A DNA stretch of 64,000 nt from Microbacterium trichothecenolyticum (GCF_030818955.1 NZ_JAUTBF010000001.1:2914001-2978000), one strand, 5' to 3'; counted from the first letter of the stretch, positions 9,917 to 19,378 are shown. Notes: a model not told the origin generated them from the sequence alone. A program made the numbers and translations.

Positions 9917-10681
9917 CCCGTCAGGACTCGACCCCCGGTCGACCCGTCCGAGTCTGCCGGCCCATGCGAGCGCGTCGTCGGATGCGTCGTGAGCGGACAG
10001 GTGGTCGCCGAGAAGGTAGGCGGCCGTGTGGTGTGCGCGCAGCTCCGCGAGCACGGCGTCGGGATGCCCCTCGGCAACCAGGTCGACGACGCGTCGATGT
10101 CGCGCCGCGCGCTCGAGGAGAGACTCGGCTTCCGCCTGCGCCTGACGGTTCAGGCGCATGAGTATGGCCACCGGGAGGGCGATCGCGGCGTAGGCGGCGT
10201 TCAAGTGGTCGTTGCCCGCCAGGTTCACCAACGCCGTGTGGAACTGCAGACCGTCGTGCGGGGCGCGTGTCTCGTCGCCCGCGCGGGCGTTGCGTTCCAT
10301 CGCGTCCATAGCCGTCCGCAGGCGCTCGAACCTCTCGCCGTTCGCCGGAACCCCCTGCTGCACCGCGAGTGCCTCGAGCTGTTCGCGCACCGTGGTCACC
10401 TGGAAGGCGTCCTGCAGGGTCAGCTGCACCACGCGGCTCCCCGCGCGCGGCACGTGGACGATGGCGCGTCGACTCTCCAGCGCACGGAGGGCCTCGCGGA
10501 GGGATTGCCGTCCGACGCCGATCTCCGCGGCGAGTGCATGCTCGGTCACATGCGCGCCCATGGCCAGCCGTCCGTCGATGATGCGGTCGCACAATTCCGC
10601 CGTCGCGATCGCGGTGACACTCTCGGGGCCATCGATGAGGCCGCCCTCCCGACGCCCCCTTCCCCTCGCGGTTCGCTGCAT
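9905..10681 (-). CDS. GntR family (FadR/FCD subfamily) transcriptional regulator
   Basis: A 258-residue protein. The N-terminal winged helix (about 20-85) includes HVTEHALAAEIGVGRQSLREALRALE and the wing residues HVPRAGSRV. The C-terminal all-helical FCD domain includes VREQLEALAVQQG and FHTALVNLAGN. Such regulators respond to organic acids, amino acids or sugar acids. Start ATG 10681 lies 36 bp from the IdeR-like box, which faces the siderophore operon. The 3' end overlaps the convergent MFS gene, which may be its target. Confidence 0.88.
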   Translation of the reverse strand: MQRTARGRGRREGGLIDGPESVTAIATAELCDRIIDGRLAMGAHVTEHALAAEIGVGRQSLREALRALESRRAIVHVPRAGSRVVQLTLQDAFQVTTVREQLEALAVQQGVPANGERFERLRTAMDAMERNARAGDETRAPHDGLQFHTALVNLAGNDHLNAAYAAIALPVAILMRLNRQAQAEAESLLERAARHRRVVDLVAEGHPDAVLAELRAHHTAAYLLGDHLSAHDASDDALAWAGRLGRVDRGSSPDGSAP

Positions 10682-10716
10682 CGGACTCCTCCCGGGCGCC
10701 ACGCCCCATGCATGGG

Positions 10717-10735
10717 TTAGGGTAGCCTTACCTAG
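10717..10735 (+). promoter_or_regulatory. IdeR/DtxR iron box
   Basis: TTAGGGTAGCCTTACCTAG matches the actinobacterial IdeR/DtxR consensus TTAGGTTAGSCTAACCTAA at 16 of 19 positions and has the expected dyad symmetry. It is 30 bp upstream of the siderophore-binding lipoprotein gene, so Fe(II)-loaded IdeR should repress the import operon under iron sufficiency. Confidence 0.85.
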
Positions 10736-10764
10736 TCGACCATGACGGATCAAGGATACCCCTC

Positions 10765-11724
10765 ATGCCTGCGAAACGCTTCCCCGCCTCTCTTCTCGTT
10801 CTCTGCTCCGTCGCTGCTCTCACGCTGACCGGGTGCGCGGCTGTCAGCGGCGGCGGTTCTGCGGCGAAGGAGGGCGACCGAACCGTCGAAAGCGTCCTCG
10901 GCCCGGTGACCGTGCCCGAGACGATCGAATCGGTGGTGGTCCTGGAGGGGCGCCGCGACCTCGACATCGTGCTGTCGCTGGGGCTGCCCCTCACCGGGTA
11001 CCCGTACGAAGAGGCCGCTGCGCTGGACCTCGAGGCTCCTGTCGCGCCGGCCCTTGCGCAGGCGGTGGGCGCTTCGCCGATGTTCCTCGCCGACGAGGTC
11101 AACCTGGAGGCGATCGCGGAGGCCGCGCCGACTCTGATCGTCAGCCGCATCGACGACGTCGAGCCCATCCTGGACGAATTGCGGGCGATCGCCCCCGTGC
11201 TGGCGATCGGCGATCAAACCACGAGCACGTGGCAGGACGACCTCCGTCTCGTGGCCGAGGCGACGGGGACGCAGACTCGCGCCGCGGAGCTCATCGCGCA
11301 GTACGACGCTCGCGTGGCGGAGGTGTCGGAGGCATACGCCGACGTTCTCGCGTCCCAGACGTTCGCGCCCATCAACGTGACCTCCGATGGGAGTGATGTG
11401 CGCCCCAACCGACTGCTCTCGACCGTGCTCCAAGACCTCGGCGCCGCGCCGTCCGCCGCTTTCGCCGAAGCGATTCAGAGCGGCGAGGGCGTCGAATACT
11501 CGCCCGAGCAGCTGGTGTCGAAGTGGAGCGATGCGACGGCCGTCGTGGCGTTGGTCAACGACGCCGCGTCCTGGAACGAGCTGCAGACCGATTCATTGTG
11601 GACGCAGCTGCCCGCGGTTGCCGGAGGCCACGTCGTGCGCTCCGACAAGCAGACCCATGAAGGTGCGGCACTGACCGCGCTCCACAGCATCGACGTCATC
11701 GAGTCGCTGCTCGCCACTTTCTGA
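10765..11724 (+). CDS. Iron-siderophore ABC transporter substrate-binding lipoprotein
   Basis: A 319-residue periplasmic-binding-type (class III, FecB/FepB) lipoprotein. A signal peptide ends in the lipobox LTGC, with Cys24 as the lipidated residue. The two-lobe fold is indicated by IESVVVLEGRRDLDIVLSLG and by LEAIAEAAPTLIVSRIDDVE joined by a long helix. It should capture a ferric siderophore at the outer face of the membrane and deliver it to the two permeases that follow. It is the first gene of a four-gene operon (spacings 31 bp, then two ATGA overlaps) behind an IdeR box. The siderophore class cannot be deduced. Confidence 0.93.
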   Translation: MPAKRFPASLLVLCSVAALTLTGCAAVSGGGSAAKEGDRTVESVLGPVTVPETIESVVVLEGRRDLDIVLSLGLPLTGYPYEEAAALDLEAPVAPALAQAVGASPMFLADEVNLEAIAEAAPTLIVSRIDDVEPILDELRAIAPVLAIGDQTTSTWQDDLRLVAEATGTQTRAAELIAQYDARVAEVSEAYADVLASQTFAPINVTSDGSDVRPNRLLSTVLQDLGAAPSAAFAEAIQSGEGVEYSPEQLVSKWSDATAVVALVNDAASWNELQTDSLWTQLPAVAGGHVVRSDKQTHEGAALTALHSIDVIESLLATF

Positions 11725-11755
11725 GAGCGGAACCCTGAACCTGTCGTCGGGCGGC

Positions 11756-12757
11756 ATGGCGCGCGCGGCGCTTCTCGTAGGCGCGGCGTTGGCCGTCACC
11801 GCCGTCTGCCTCACCCTCGGTCTGATGGTGGGCTCGAGAGGGATCGCCCCGGTAGCGGTGTGGCAGGCGCTGCTGGGGACGGCGGACCCGGAAGCGCGTG
11901 CGATCGTGCAAGACCAGCGTCTGCCCCGCACGCTCATCGGGATCGTCGGGGGCGCTGCTCTGGCGGTCGCGGGTGTCGTCGTCCAGGGTCACACCCGTAA
12001 TCCGCTCGCCGATCCGGGTCTGCTGGGGATCACGGCCGGCAGTTCCCTCGCTGTCGTGGTCGGTATCTCGGCTCTCGGTCTCACCACACCCGCTGGTTAC
12101 CTCGGGGCGGCATTCGGCGGCGCTGCCCTGGGCACGATCGTCGTGGTCGTCATCGGGCTCGCCGCGAGCCGCCGTCGAGACGCGTCCCCCGCGTCGCTGG
12201 TGCTCGCCGGAACGGCCGTGTCCGCCCTGCTCGGCGCGATCACCGGGATCATCCTGCTGCTCGACTCCGCCGCGCTCGACCTGTTCCGCTTCTGGACGGT
12301 GGGCTCGTTGAGCGCAGGCCGGGATCTCGACGTGTTCCTGGCCGCCCTCGTTCCCCTCGCGGTGGGCGGCGTCCTCGCCGGTGCGCACGCTCGCGCGCTC
12401 GATGTGCTGGTGCTCGGCGACGACGTCGCGGCCGCTCTGGGGCGCAACCTGCTTCCGACCCGGCTCCTGGGATTGGTCGTCGTGACCCTCCTCGTCGGTG
12501 GGGCGACCGTGGCCATCGGAGCTCTCGGATTCGTCGGGCTCGTCGCCCCTCACCTCGCGCGAAGGGTTTTCGGCGAGAAGCACGAGGTGCTCCTGCCCGC
12601 GAGTGCGATGCTCGGCTCACTCCTCGTCGTCGTCGCCGACGTCATCGGACGTGTCATCATCTCGCCCGCGGAACTCCCGGTCGGCGTCGTCCTCGCGGTC
12701 ATCGGCGCTCCGGCGCTCCTCGTCATCATCGTCCGCACCCGGAAGACCTCCGCATGA
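11756..12757 (+). CDS. FecCD-type iron-siderophore ABC permease
   Basis: A 333-residue permease with about nine to ten transmembrane helices. It shows FecCD signatures: QDQRLPRTLIGIVGGAALAV near the N-terminus, GHTRNPLADPGLLGITAGSS, and the ATPase-coupling region GALGFVGLVAPHLARRVFGE. It forms the heterodimeric membrane channel with the next gene. Its last four bases overlap the start of the second permease, indicating translational coupling. Confidence 0.94.
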   Translation: MARAALLVGAALAVTAVCLTLGLMVGSRGIAPVAVWQALLGTADPEARAIVQDQRLPRTLIGIVGGAALAVAGVVVQGHTRNPLADPGLLGITAGSSLAVVVGISALGLTTPAGYLGAAFGGAALGTIVVVVIGLAASRRRDASPASLVLAGTAVSALLGAITGIILLLDSAALDLFRFWTVGSLSAGRDLDVFLAALVPLAVGGVLAGAHARALDVLVLGDDVAAALGRNLLPTRLLGLVVVTLLVGGATVAIGALGFVGLVAPHLARRVFGEKHEVLLPASAMLGSLLVVVADVIGRVIISPAELPVGVVLAVIGAPALLVIIVRTRKTSA

Positions 12758-13812
12758 GCGCGTCCACCACTCTGCGCGTCGGGATGTTCTCGCAGCAGGT
12801 TCGCCGACGAACCGTCGTCGTCTGCGCGCTTCTCCTCGTCGCGACCGTCCTGCTGGCCGGTGCCGGGCTGGCCCTGGGCGACTACACGCTCGCCCCCGGG
12901 GATGTCGTCGCCGCACTCCGAGGGGAAGGAAGTGCCCGGGACCACCTCGTCGTCAACGCCATACGTCTGCCGCGCGTGGCTCTCGGCATCGTCGTGGGGG
13001 TCTGTCTCGCCGTCGCCGGCGCGATCGTGCAGACGACGGCCCGCAACGCCCTGGCGAGTCCCGACCTTCTCGGCGTCTCAGCGGGCGCGGGCGCCGGTGC
13101 GGTCGCCGCGATCGTCCTCAGCGGCACGAACGCCGCCGGCGCCGCGGCGCTGGAGGTCATCGGGACCCCGCTCGCCGCTCTCCTGGGCGGCGTCGTCGCG
13201 GCCGCCATCGTCGGACTCTTGCTCCGTGTCACGGGCACGACCGGACTGTCGCCCCTGCTCGCCGGTGTCGGCGTTTCCGCGCTGTTCGGGGGACTGACGA
13301 GCTGGATGCTCACCGCGGCGAGCATCGACGACGCGGCCCGAGCGAACGCGTGGCTCGCGGGCTCGCTCGGCGGCAGAGGATGGTCGGAAGTCGCCGCCGT
13401 CACCGTCGCCGCCGTCGCGGCCCTCGCCCCCCTGATCGTCCTCTCCTCGCGGCTCCCCGCGCTGGAGCTCGGACCATCCATCGCGACCTCGCTGGGCTAC
13501 CGCGTGCCGCAGTCGGTGGGACTCCTCCTTCTCATCGCGGTCGTTCTCACCTCCGTCCCCGTCGCCGCGGCGGGCCCGATCGGCTTCATCGCTCTCGTCG
13601 CCCCCCATCTCGCACGTCTCGCCTGTCGCTCACCCCGGCCTCCGCTCGTGGCGAGCGGGATCGCGGGAGCCGCGCTTCTTCTCGCGAGCGATCTCGTCGC
13701 ACGGTTCGCGCTGGCGCCTCTTCTCCTCCCCACCGGCGCGGTCACCGCCGTCATCGGCGCCCCGTTCCTCATCTGGCTGCTCGTTCGCTCGAGGAAAGAC
13801 CCCACGCAATGA
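12754..13812 (+). CDS. FecCD-type iron-siderophore ABC permease, second subunit
   Basis: A 352-residue FecCD permease with the same motifs as its neighbour: AIRLPRVALGIVVGVCLAVA, ARNALASPDLLGVSAGAGAG and GPIGFIALVAPHLARLACRS. Start ATG 12754 overlaps the preceding stop. Its own stop overlaps the ATG of the ATPase gene. Together the three proteins give one importer for a ferric siderophore. Confidence 0.94.
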   Translation: MSASTTLRVGMFSQQVRRRTVVVCALLLVATVLLAGAGLALGDYTLAPGDVVAALRGEGSARDHLVVNAIRLPRVALGIVVGVCLAVAGAIVQTTARNALASPDLLGVSAGAGAGAVAAIVLSGTNAAGAAALEVIGTPLAALLGGVVAAAIVGLLLRVTGTTGLSPLLAGVGVSALFGGLTSWMLTAASIDDAARANAWLAGSLGGRGWSEVAAVTVAAVAALAPLIVLSSRLPALELGPSIATSLGYRVPQSVGLLLLIAVVLTSVPVAAAGPIGFIALVAPHLARLACRSPRPPLVASGIAGAALLLASDLVARFALAPLLLPTGAVTAVIGAPFLIWLLVRSRKDPTQ

Positions 13813-14591
13813 CCTCTGTGTTCACCGTTCGCGATCTCGTCCTCCGATTCGGGGAACGCTCCGTGCTCAAGGGCATAGATCTGGAGATCCCCGCCGGCCA
13901 GGTGACGGCGATCATCGGTCCGAACGGGTGCGGCAAGTCGACCCTCCTTCGCAGTCTCAGCAGGCTCGGCCCGGCGGGCGACGGGCAGGTGCTCCTGGAG
14001 GGCACGCCGATCGCCGACATCCCGCACCGCGTTCTCGCTCGCCAGGTGGCTCTTCTGCCGCAGGCCCCGATGGCGCCGGAGCAGTTGACCGTCATCGATC
14101 TCGTCACGCGCGGGCGTGACCCGCACCGGCGCTGGTACGACCAGTGGTCACGCGCCGACGAGGACATCGTGCTCGATGCACTCGATCGCACCGGTCTTCG
14201 CGAACGGGCGAACCACCCGCTCTCGACTCTTTCCGGAGGGCAGCGGCAACGCGCCTGGATCGCGCTCGCGCTGGCGCAGAGCACACCCGTCCTCCTTCTG
14301 GACGAGCCCACCACGTATCTCGACATCGCGCACCAGCTCGAAGTCCTCGATACCGTTCGTAGGCTCCATCTCGAGGGGGTGACCGTCGTCATGGTGCTTC
14401 ACGATCTCAGCCTCGCCGCTCGTTACGCCGACCACATCGTCGCCATGCGTGACGGCCGGATCGCCGCGACAGGAACGGTCGAGACCGTCATCACCCCGGA
14501 CACGATCCGCAGCGTTTTCGACATCGAGTGCACGATCCTGGCCGATCCGAGGACCGGGCGCCCCGTGGTCCTGCCGCATTCGCCCGCCTGA
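13809..14591 (+). CDS. Iron-siderophore ABC transporter ATP-binding protein (FepC-like)
   Basis: A 260-residue ABC ATPase. Walker A GPNGCGKST is at about 38-46. The signature LSGGQRQRAWIALAL is followed by Walker B VLLLDEPTTYLD and the H-loop MVLHDLS. The TTYLDIAHQLEVL stretch is typical of the FepC/FhuC siderophore group. It powers the importer from the cytoplasmic side. Start ATG 13809 overlaps the second permease gene. It is the last gene of the IdeR-box operon. Confidence 0.95.
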   Translation: MTSVFTVRDLVLRFGERSVLKGIDLEIPAGQVTAIIGPNGCGKSTLLRSLSRLGPAGDGQVLLEGTPIADIPHRVLARQVALLPQAPMAPEQLTVIDLVTRGRDPHRRWYDQWSRADEDIVLDALDRTGLRERANHPLSTLSGGQRQRAWIALALAQSTPVLLLDEPTTYLDIAHQLEVLDTVRRLHLEGVTVVMVLHDLSLAARYADHIVAMRDGRIAATGTVETVITPDTIRSVFDIECTILADPRTGRPVVLPHSPA

Positions 14592-14712
14592 ACGACAAGG
14601 GTGCCCCGCGACCGCACCTGATGTCGCCTTCGACGCAAGAGGGGACCGTCCGTCCACCGCCCCCTGTGCCGCGGCTGATCAGCGTCGGTGGCGGTGGTGC
14701 GAGACTCGATGC

Positions 14713-15399
14713 GTGAACGACTTCGAGATCCGCACCCTCGACGACGTCGGCGGCATTCACGAGGCAGCCCGGGTGCTCGACGAGGTATGGGGCGAGCGCG
14801 GCACGATGCCGGCCAACATCCTCCGAGCGCTCGAGCACGCGGGCAACTACGTCGTCGGGCTTTTCGACGGCGACAGGATGATCGGGGCATCAGCGGCGTT
14901 CTTCGGTCCGCCCGCCGAGCGGACGATGCACTCGCACATCACCGGCATCCTGCCCGGCCACCAGGATCGCGGCCTCGGCCGCCGGCTCAAGGAGCATCAG
15001 CGCGCGTGGGCGTTGGAGCGCGGAGTCGGGCATATCACCTGGACGTTCGACCCGCTGGTGGCCCGCAACGCGTACTTCAACCTCGCGGTGCTGGGCGCGC
15101 GCGTGACCGAGTACCTCGCCGACCACTATGGAGCGATGGCGGATGCCGTGAACCGCGGTGACGAGTCCGACCGGCTCTTGGTGTCGTGGGCAGTGGCCGA
15201 GCCGCCCGCCCCTGCGCCGGCAGACGCCGATGTCGTCGCGGTCGTGGCCGTCCCCGACGACATCGCGTCCCTTCGTCGCAGTGACCCGGCCGCCGCCGCC
15301 GTCTGGCGTCGGCGCCTGCGCGCCGACATCGCCGGGCACCTGGCATCCGGACGCCGGATCGGCGGCTTCGACCGCCGCGGCTATCTCATCGTCGAGTGA
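14713..15399 (+). CDS. GNAT family N-acetyltransferase
   Basis: A 228-residue protein starting at GTG 14713. The acetyl-CoA-binding motif A is seen in HITGILPGHQDRGLGRRLKE (the P-loop-like Q-x2-G-L-G/R). Adjacent are ARVLDEVWGE and the strand HITWTFDPLVARNAYFNLA. The latter block is characteristic of the COG3375-like branch, whose substrate is generally not known. The C-terminal third (after about residue 155) is a separate Asp/Arg/Ala-rich extension. It appears monocistronic and convergent with the next two genes. Confidence 0.85.
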   Translation: MNDFEIRTLDDVGGIHEAARVLDEVWGERGTMPANILRALEHAGNYVVGLFDGDRMIGASAAFFGPPAERTMHSHITGILPGHQDRGLGRRLKEHQRAWALERGVGHITWTFDPLVARNAYFNLAVLGARVTEYLADHYGAMADAVNRGDESDRLLVSWAVAEPPAPAPADADVVAVVAVPDDIASLRRSDPAAAAVWRRRLRADIAGHLASGRRIGGFDRRGYLIVE

Positions 15400-15406
15400 C
15401 GGACGG

Positions 15407-15616
15407 TCACTGCTCGGTGATCGGGGTGTCTTCCTCCGCCGCCGGGTCGCCCTGACCCGGACCGGGACGCACCGCCGCGTCATCGCGCACGTCGATGCGG
15501 GTGACGCCGTCGTGGTGGCTCACGTCGAAACGGGGGGCGGCATCCTCTTCCGTGGCCTTCGGAGCCGACGTCAGCTGATCGTGGCGGTTCTCTTCGAAGC
15601 TCTTGTCGTCGCTCAT
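15407..15616 (-). CDS. Small acidic hydrophilic protein
   Basis: A 69-residue protein starting MSDDKSFEENRHDQL. It is rich in Asp, Glu and His (RFDVSHHDGVTRIDVRDD), with no membrane segment. Start ATG 15616 lies six bases after the stop of the SDR gene, so the two are probably co-transcribed. The composition looks like an intrinsically disordered stress-type protein, but no function is recognised. Confidence 0.65.
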   Translation of the reverse strand: MSDDKSFEENRHDQLTSAPKATEEDAAPRFDVSHHDGVTRIDVRDDAAVRPGPGQGDPAAEEDTPITEQ

Positions 15617-15621
15617 CGCGC

Positions 15622-16434
15622 TCACTCCTCTCCGGCCGAACGCCACGCGTCCGACTCCATGTGCGAGCCCGCCTGCGGGCCCATCTGCAGCATCCCGCCG
15701 TCGACGACCCAGCTCGCGCCCGTGACGTACGAGCCCGACGGCGAGGCGAGGAAGCGGATGACGTCGGCGATCTCCTGCGGCTTGCCGGGGCGGCCGAGCG
15801 GGATGCCGGGACGGTGGACACGGTCGGCGTCCTCGGCCGACATGTCGTTGATGGGCGTGGCGATCTCGCCCGGTGCGACGGCGTTGGCCGTGATGCCGTA
15901 CTGGCCCAGCTCGAGGGCCATGGTCTTGATGAGTCCGCCGACGCCATGCTTGGCGGCGACGTACGGGGCGGATCCCACGCGCGGCTGGTGCTCGTGCACG
16001 CTCGAGACGACGATCAGGCGTCCGCCGTTGCCGGCCGTGACCATGCGCTTCGCCGCGGTGTGCAGGGCGAGGAACGCGCCGTCGAGGTTGAGCGAGATGT
16101 CGGTGCGCCAGGTGTCGAAGTCGAGGTCGAGGAACGAGCCGCCGATGCCGCCGCCGGCGTTGTTGACGAACACGTCGAGGCCGCCGAGCTCGTCGGCCAT
16201 GGCGTTCACGGCATCCGGGACCGCGTCGAAGTCGGTGGCGTCGAACTGCGCGACGATCGCGCGGGACCCGCGCGCCCGCACGCCGGCGGCGACCTCTTCG
16301 GCGCCGTCCTTGTCGGAGTGGTACGTGATCGCGACGTCGATGCCGGCCTCTGCCAGGGCGAGGGCGGTGGCGGCGCCGATGCCCGAGTCGGACCCGGTGA
16401 CGATCGCGTGGCGGGGGGTGAAGTCGTCGCTCAT
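15622..16434 (-). CDS. SDR family oxidoreductase
   Basis: A 270-residue short-chain dehydrogenase. The cofactor motif TGSDSGIGAATA (TGxxxGIG) is at about 13-24, NNAGGG is at about 90, and the catalytic Ser...Tyr-x3-Lys is seen in VVSSVHEHQPRVGSAPYVAAK. FLASPSGSYVTGASWVVDGG closes the fold. It resembles glucose 1-dehydrogenase/3-oxoacyl-ACP reductase-like SDRs. ATG 16434 is used because the cofactor-binding strand follows within a dozen residues. Substrate unknown. Confidence 0.9.
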   Translation of the reverse strand: MSDDFTPRHAIVTGSDSGIGAATALALAEAGIDVAITYHSDKDGAEEVAAGVRARGSRAIVAQFDATDFDAVPDAVNAMADELGGLDVFVNNAGGGIGGSFLDLDFDTWRTDISLNLDGAFLALHTAAKRMVTAGNGGRLIVVSSVHEHQPRVGSAPYVAAKHGVGGLIKTMALELGQYGITANAVAPGEIATPINDMSAEDADRVHRPGIPLGRPGKPQEIADVIRFLASPSGSYVTGASWVVDGGMLQMGPQAGSHMESDAWRSAGEE

Positions 16435-16515
16435 GCGCTCGACGCTACGCGCGCGCCCGCGGGCGATCAGCGCCCTTGCCACGGCCTGGCGTGGGCGTTA
16501 CGGTCGCGCCGGGCC

Positions 16516-16545
16516 GGGGCCGGGGCCGGGGCCGGGGCCGGGGCC
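16516..16545. repeat. GGGGCC hexanucleotide tandem repeat (5 copies)
   Basis: Five uninterrupted GGGGCC units, with a partial GGGCC before them, are followed by further G-runs to about 16585. The G-strand could form a G-quadruplex. It lies in the 295-bp gap between two divergent genes. Confidence 0.9.
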
Positions 16546-16585
16546 CAGGCCCGGGCGGGCCGGTGCGGGGGTCGGGGGCGGGGTC

Positions 16586-16660
16586 GCGCACAACTCCTGC
16601 AATCCCTCGCTGTCGGGGCCTGCTCACGCCCTCCCGCGGCGCTCAGCAGGAGTTGTGCGC
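16586..16660. repeat. Intergenic 15-bp inverted repeat
   Basis: GCGCACAACTCCTGC (16586-16600) is exactly repeated in inverse as GCAGGAGTTGTGCGC (16646-16660), with a 45-nt spacer. It lies next to the GGGGCC repeat, 70 bp upstream of the enolase-superfamily gene. A REP-like element or regulatory structure is possible. Confidence 0.7.
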
Positions 16661-16729
16661 GGCGACCGAGACGCACGGGAATCCGCCGCCAGCCTCGCCG
16701 CCCGTACCGCCTGCCGATACCCTGCCCCC

Positions 16730-17863
16730 ATGCCCCTCCTGCGTCCCGCTTCACCCGTCACCCTCGACGCCATCGAGCTGCGCGTGCTACACATTCCGCT
16801 CGTGTCGCCCTTCACGACGTCGTTCGGCACCGAGACGGTGCGAGAGGTCATCGTCGTCGCGGCCGAGACGCCCGACGGACGCGGCTGGGGCGAGGTCGTC
16901 ACGATGGCCGCGCCGCTGTACTCGAGCGAGTACACCGACAGCGCGTGGGACGTCCTCACCCGCTACCTCGTCCCGGCATTGCTGGAGCGCCGCACCGTGG
17001 CCGCCGAGGAGGTCTCCGGCATCCTCCACCCGTTCGTCGGCCACCGCATGGCCAAGGCGGGCCTCGAGCTCGCGATCATCGACGCCGCCCTTCGCGCCGA
17101 GGGTCGCAGCTTCGCGCAGTACCTCGGCGCCGAGAAGACGCGGGTGCCGTCCGGTGTCTCCGTCGGCATTCAGCGTGACCCGCAGGCGCTCGTCGATGTC
17201 GTCGGCGGGTACCTCGACGAGGGCTACGTGCGCATCAAGATCAAGATCAAACCCGGCCGCGACGTCGACGACACCGCGGCCGTGCGCGAGGCGTTCGGCG
17301 TCATCCCGCTGCAGGTCGACGCGAACTCCGCCTACACGCTTCAGGATGCCGACACCCTCGCCGAGCTGGACCGCTTCGACCTCCTGCTCATCGAGCAGCC
17401 GCTGCAGGAAGACGACCTCGTCGATCACGCCACCCTCGCGAAGCGGTTGAGAACCCCCGTCTGCCTCGACGAATCGATCGTGTCCGACAAGGCCGCCGCC
17501 GACGCCCTCGCGCTGGGTGCCGCGGCCATCATCAACATCAAGGCGGGCCGAGTGGGCGGCTATCTCGAGGCCGTCGCGATCCACGACCGCGCGCGGGCTG
17601 CGGGCGTCCCGGTGTGGTGCGGCGGCATGCTCGAGACGGGCATCGGCCGTGCCGCGAACGCCGCGCTCGCCGCCCTCCCCGGCTTCACGCTCCCGGGTGA
17701 CATCTCGGCATCCGCGCGCTTCTACGATCGCGACATCGTCACCGCGCCCGCCGTCGTCGATGACGGTCACGTGCGGGTGCCGACGGGCCCGGGCCTGGGC
17801 ATCGAGATCGACGAGGCGGCGCTGGAGGCGTTCACCGTGCGGCGGGAGCGCCTCACGCTGTGA
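16730..17863 (+). CDS. menC: o-Succinylbenzoate synthase / N-succinylamino acid racemase-type enolase superfamily enzyme
   Basis: A 377-residue enolase-superfamily protein. The second-half-barrel catalytic residues are visible: KxK in [11 protein letters not shown]; metal ligands in [10 protein letters not shown] (Asp), [10 protein letters not shown] (Glu) and CLDESI (Asp); and the opposite lysine in [10 protein letters not shown]. The order and spacing match the OSBS/NSAR family, which makes o-succinylbenzoate for menaquinone or racemises N-acyl amino acids. No other men genes are nearby, so the NSAR activity or both remain possible. Start ATG 16730. Confidence 0.85.
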   Translation: MPLLRPASPVTLDAIELRVLHIPLVSPFTTSFGTETVREVIVVAAETPDGRGWGEVVTMAAPLYSSEYTDSAWDVLTRYLVPALLERRTVAAEEVSGILHPFVGHRMAKAGLELAIIDAALRAEGRSFAQYLGAEKTRVPSGVSVGIQRDPQALVDVVGGYLDEGYVRIKIKIKPGRDVDDTAAVREAFGVIPLQVDANSAYTLQDADTLAELDRFDLLLIEQPLQEDDLVDHATLAKRLRTPVCLDESIVSDKAAADALALGAAAIINIKAGRVGGYLEAVAIHDRARAAGVPVWCGGMLETGIGRAANAALAALPGFTLPGDISASARFYDRDIVTAPAVVDDGHVRVPTGPGLGIEIDEAALEAFTVRRERLTL

Positions 17864-17939
17864 GCTCGCACCTCCCTCGATAAACTGGATGCCGCGCACT
17901 CGCGTCCGTACCCTTCGTTTCCCGACCATTGGAGCCACC

Positions 17940-19325
17940 GTGGCCGAACAGTCCCGCCTCGATAAGGTCATCGCCCTCGCCCGCCACCGTGGTTTCGTGT
18001 TCCAGGCCGGTGAGATCTACGGCGGTTCCCGCTCGGCGTGGGATTACGGTCCCCTCGGCACCGAACTGAAAGAGAACATCCGCCGCCAGTGGTGGCAGAC
18101 GTTCGTTCGTGGTCGCGGTGACATGGTGGGGCTGGACTCGAGCATCGTCCTGCCCAAGCGCGTGTGGGAGGCGTCGGGGCACGTCGCGACCTTCGCCGAT
18201 ACCGTCGTCGAGTCGACCATCACGCACAAGCGCTATCGCGCCGACCATCTGTGGGAGGCCTTCGTCGCCAAGCGCGGCCGCGAGCCCGAGAGCTGGGACG
18301 AGGTCCCCGACCCCGACACCGGCCAGCGCGGCAACTGGACCGAGCCGCGCTCGTTCTCGGGCCTCGTGAAGACCTACCTCGGCGTCGTCGACGACGAGTC
18401 GGGGCTGTACTACCTGCGCCCCGAGACCGCGCAGGGCATCTTCGTGAACTTCTCGAACGTGCTCACGGCATCCCGTCGCAAGCCCCCGTTCGGCGTCGGC
18501 CAGGTCGGCAAGGCGTTCCGCAACGAGATCACCCCCGGCAACTTCATCTTCCGCACGCGCGAGTTCGAGCAGATGGAGATCGAGTACTTCACGCCTCCGG
18601 CCGAGGCGAACGAGTGGTTCGAGCACTGGGTCGAGGCGTGTTGGAACTGGTTCCTCGACCTGGGCGTCGACCCCGCCAACATGCGTCGTTTCGACGTTCC
18701 CGTAGACGACCGCGCACACTACTCCGCCGGCACCATCGACGTCGAGTACCGCTTCGGCTTCCCGGGCAAGGAGTGGGGCGAGCTCATGGGCGTCGCCAAC
18801 CGCACCGACTACGACCTGAAGAGCCACTCCGAGGCGTCGGGCCAGTCGCTCACCTTCTTCGATCAGGCCTCGGGCGAGAAGTACACCCCGTACGTGATCG
18901 AGCCCTCGTTCGGTCTGACCCGCGCGATGATGGCGTTCCTCGTCGACGCGTACCGCGAAGAAGAGGTGCCCAACGCCAAGGGCGGCACCGACACCCGTAC
19001 GGTGCTGAAGCTCGACCCGCGTCTCGCGCCCGTCAAGGTCGCCGTTCTGCCGCTCTCGCGCAACGAGCGCCTGTCGCCGCTGGCCCGCGAGGTCGCCGAC
19101 ACGCTGCGTTCGGCCGGCTGGAACATCGACTTCGACGACGCCGGCGCCATCGGCCGCCGCTACCGCCGTCAGGACGAGATCGGCACCCCGTTCTGCGTCA
19201 CGGTCGATTTCGACTCGCTCGACGACAACGCCGTGACCGTGCGCGACCGCGACACGATGGGCCAGGAGCGCATCGGTCTCGACGCGCTGCACGCCTACCT
19301 CGCCGAACGGCTGCGCGGGGCCTGA
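17940..19325 (+). CDS. glyQS: Glycyl-tRNA synthetase (alpha2 class IIa)
   Basis: A 461-residue homodimeric GlyRS, the normal actinobacterial form. The N-terminus [20 protein letters not shown] and [12 protein letters not shown] are diagnostic. Class II motif 2 is in [19 protein letters not shown]. Motif 3 is in [14 protein letters not shown]. The C-terminal anticodon-binding domain starts near [14 protein letters not shown]. It charges tRNA-Gly. The GTG at 17940 was chosen because the conserved domain begins immediately. No T-box or other leader element is seen upstream. Confidence 0.97.
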   Translation: MAEQSRLDKVIALARHRGFVFQAGEIYGGSRSAWDYGPLGTELKENIRRQWWQTFVRGRGDMVGLDSSIVLPKRVWEASGHVATFADTVVESTITHKRYRADHLWEAFVAKRGREPESWDEVPDPDTGQRGNWTEPRSFSGLVKTYLGVVDDESGLYYLRPETAQGIFVNFSNVLTASRRKPPFGVGQVGKAFRNEITPGNFIFRTREFEQMEIEYFTPPAEANEWFEHWVEACWNWFLDLGVDPANMRRFDVPVDDRAHYSAGTIDVEYRFGFPGKEWGELMGVANRTDYDLKSHSEASGQSLTFFDQASGEKYTPYVIEPSFGLTRAMMAFLVDAYREEEVPNAKGGTDTRTVLKLDPRLAPVKVAVLPLSRNERLSPLAREVADTLRSAGWNIDFDDAGAIGRRYRRQDEIGTPFCVTVDFDSLDDNAVTVRDRDTMGQERIGLDALHAYLAERLRGA

Positions 19326-19341
19326 CCCGCTTCACGAGAGA

Positions 19342-19375
19342 CCGGATGCCATGACCTCGCGGTCGTGGCATCCGG
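19342..19375. terminator. Bidirectional terminator between glyQS and fic
   Basis: A 15-bp stem, CCGGATGCCATGACC (19342-19356) against GGTCGTGGCATCCGG (19361-19375), has one G-U pair and a four-base loop. It lies between the two convergent stop codons (19325 and 19379). Confidence 0.75.
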
Positions 19376-19378
19376 CGG

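Noticed and set aside
16511..16560. GGGGCC array as a CRISPR-like repeat
   Set aside because: Units are contiguous without spacers and no cas genes are near; it is a simple tandem repeat.
17864..17939. T-box riboswitch before glycyl-tRNA synthetase
   Set aside because: The gap is only 76 bp and contains no T-box-like sequence or specifier stem.
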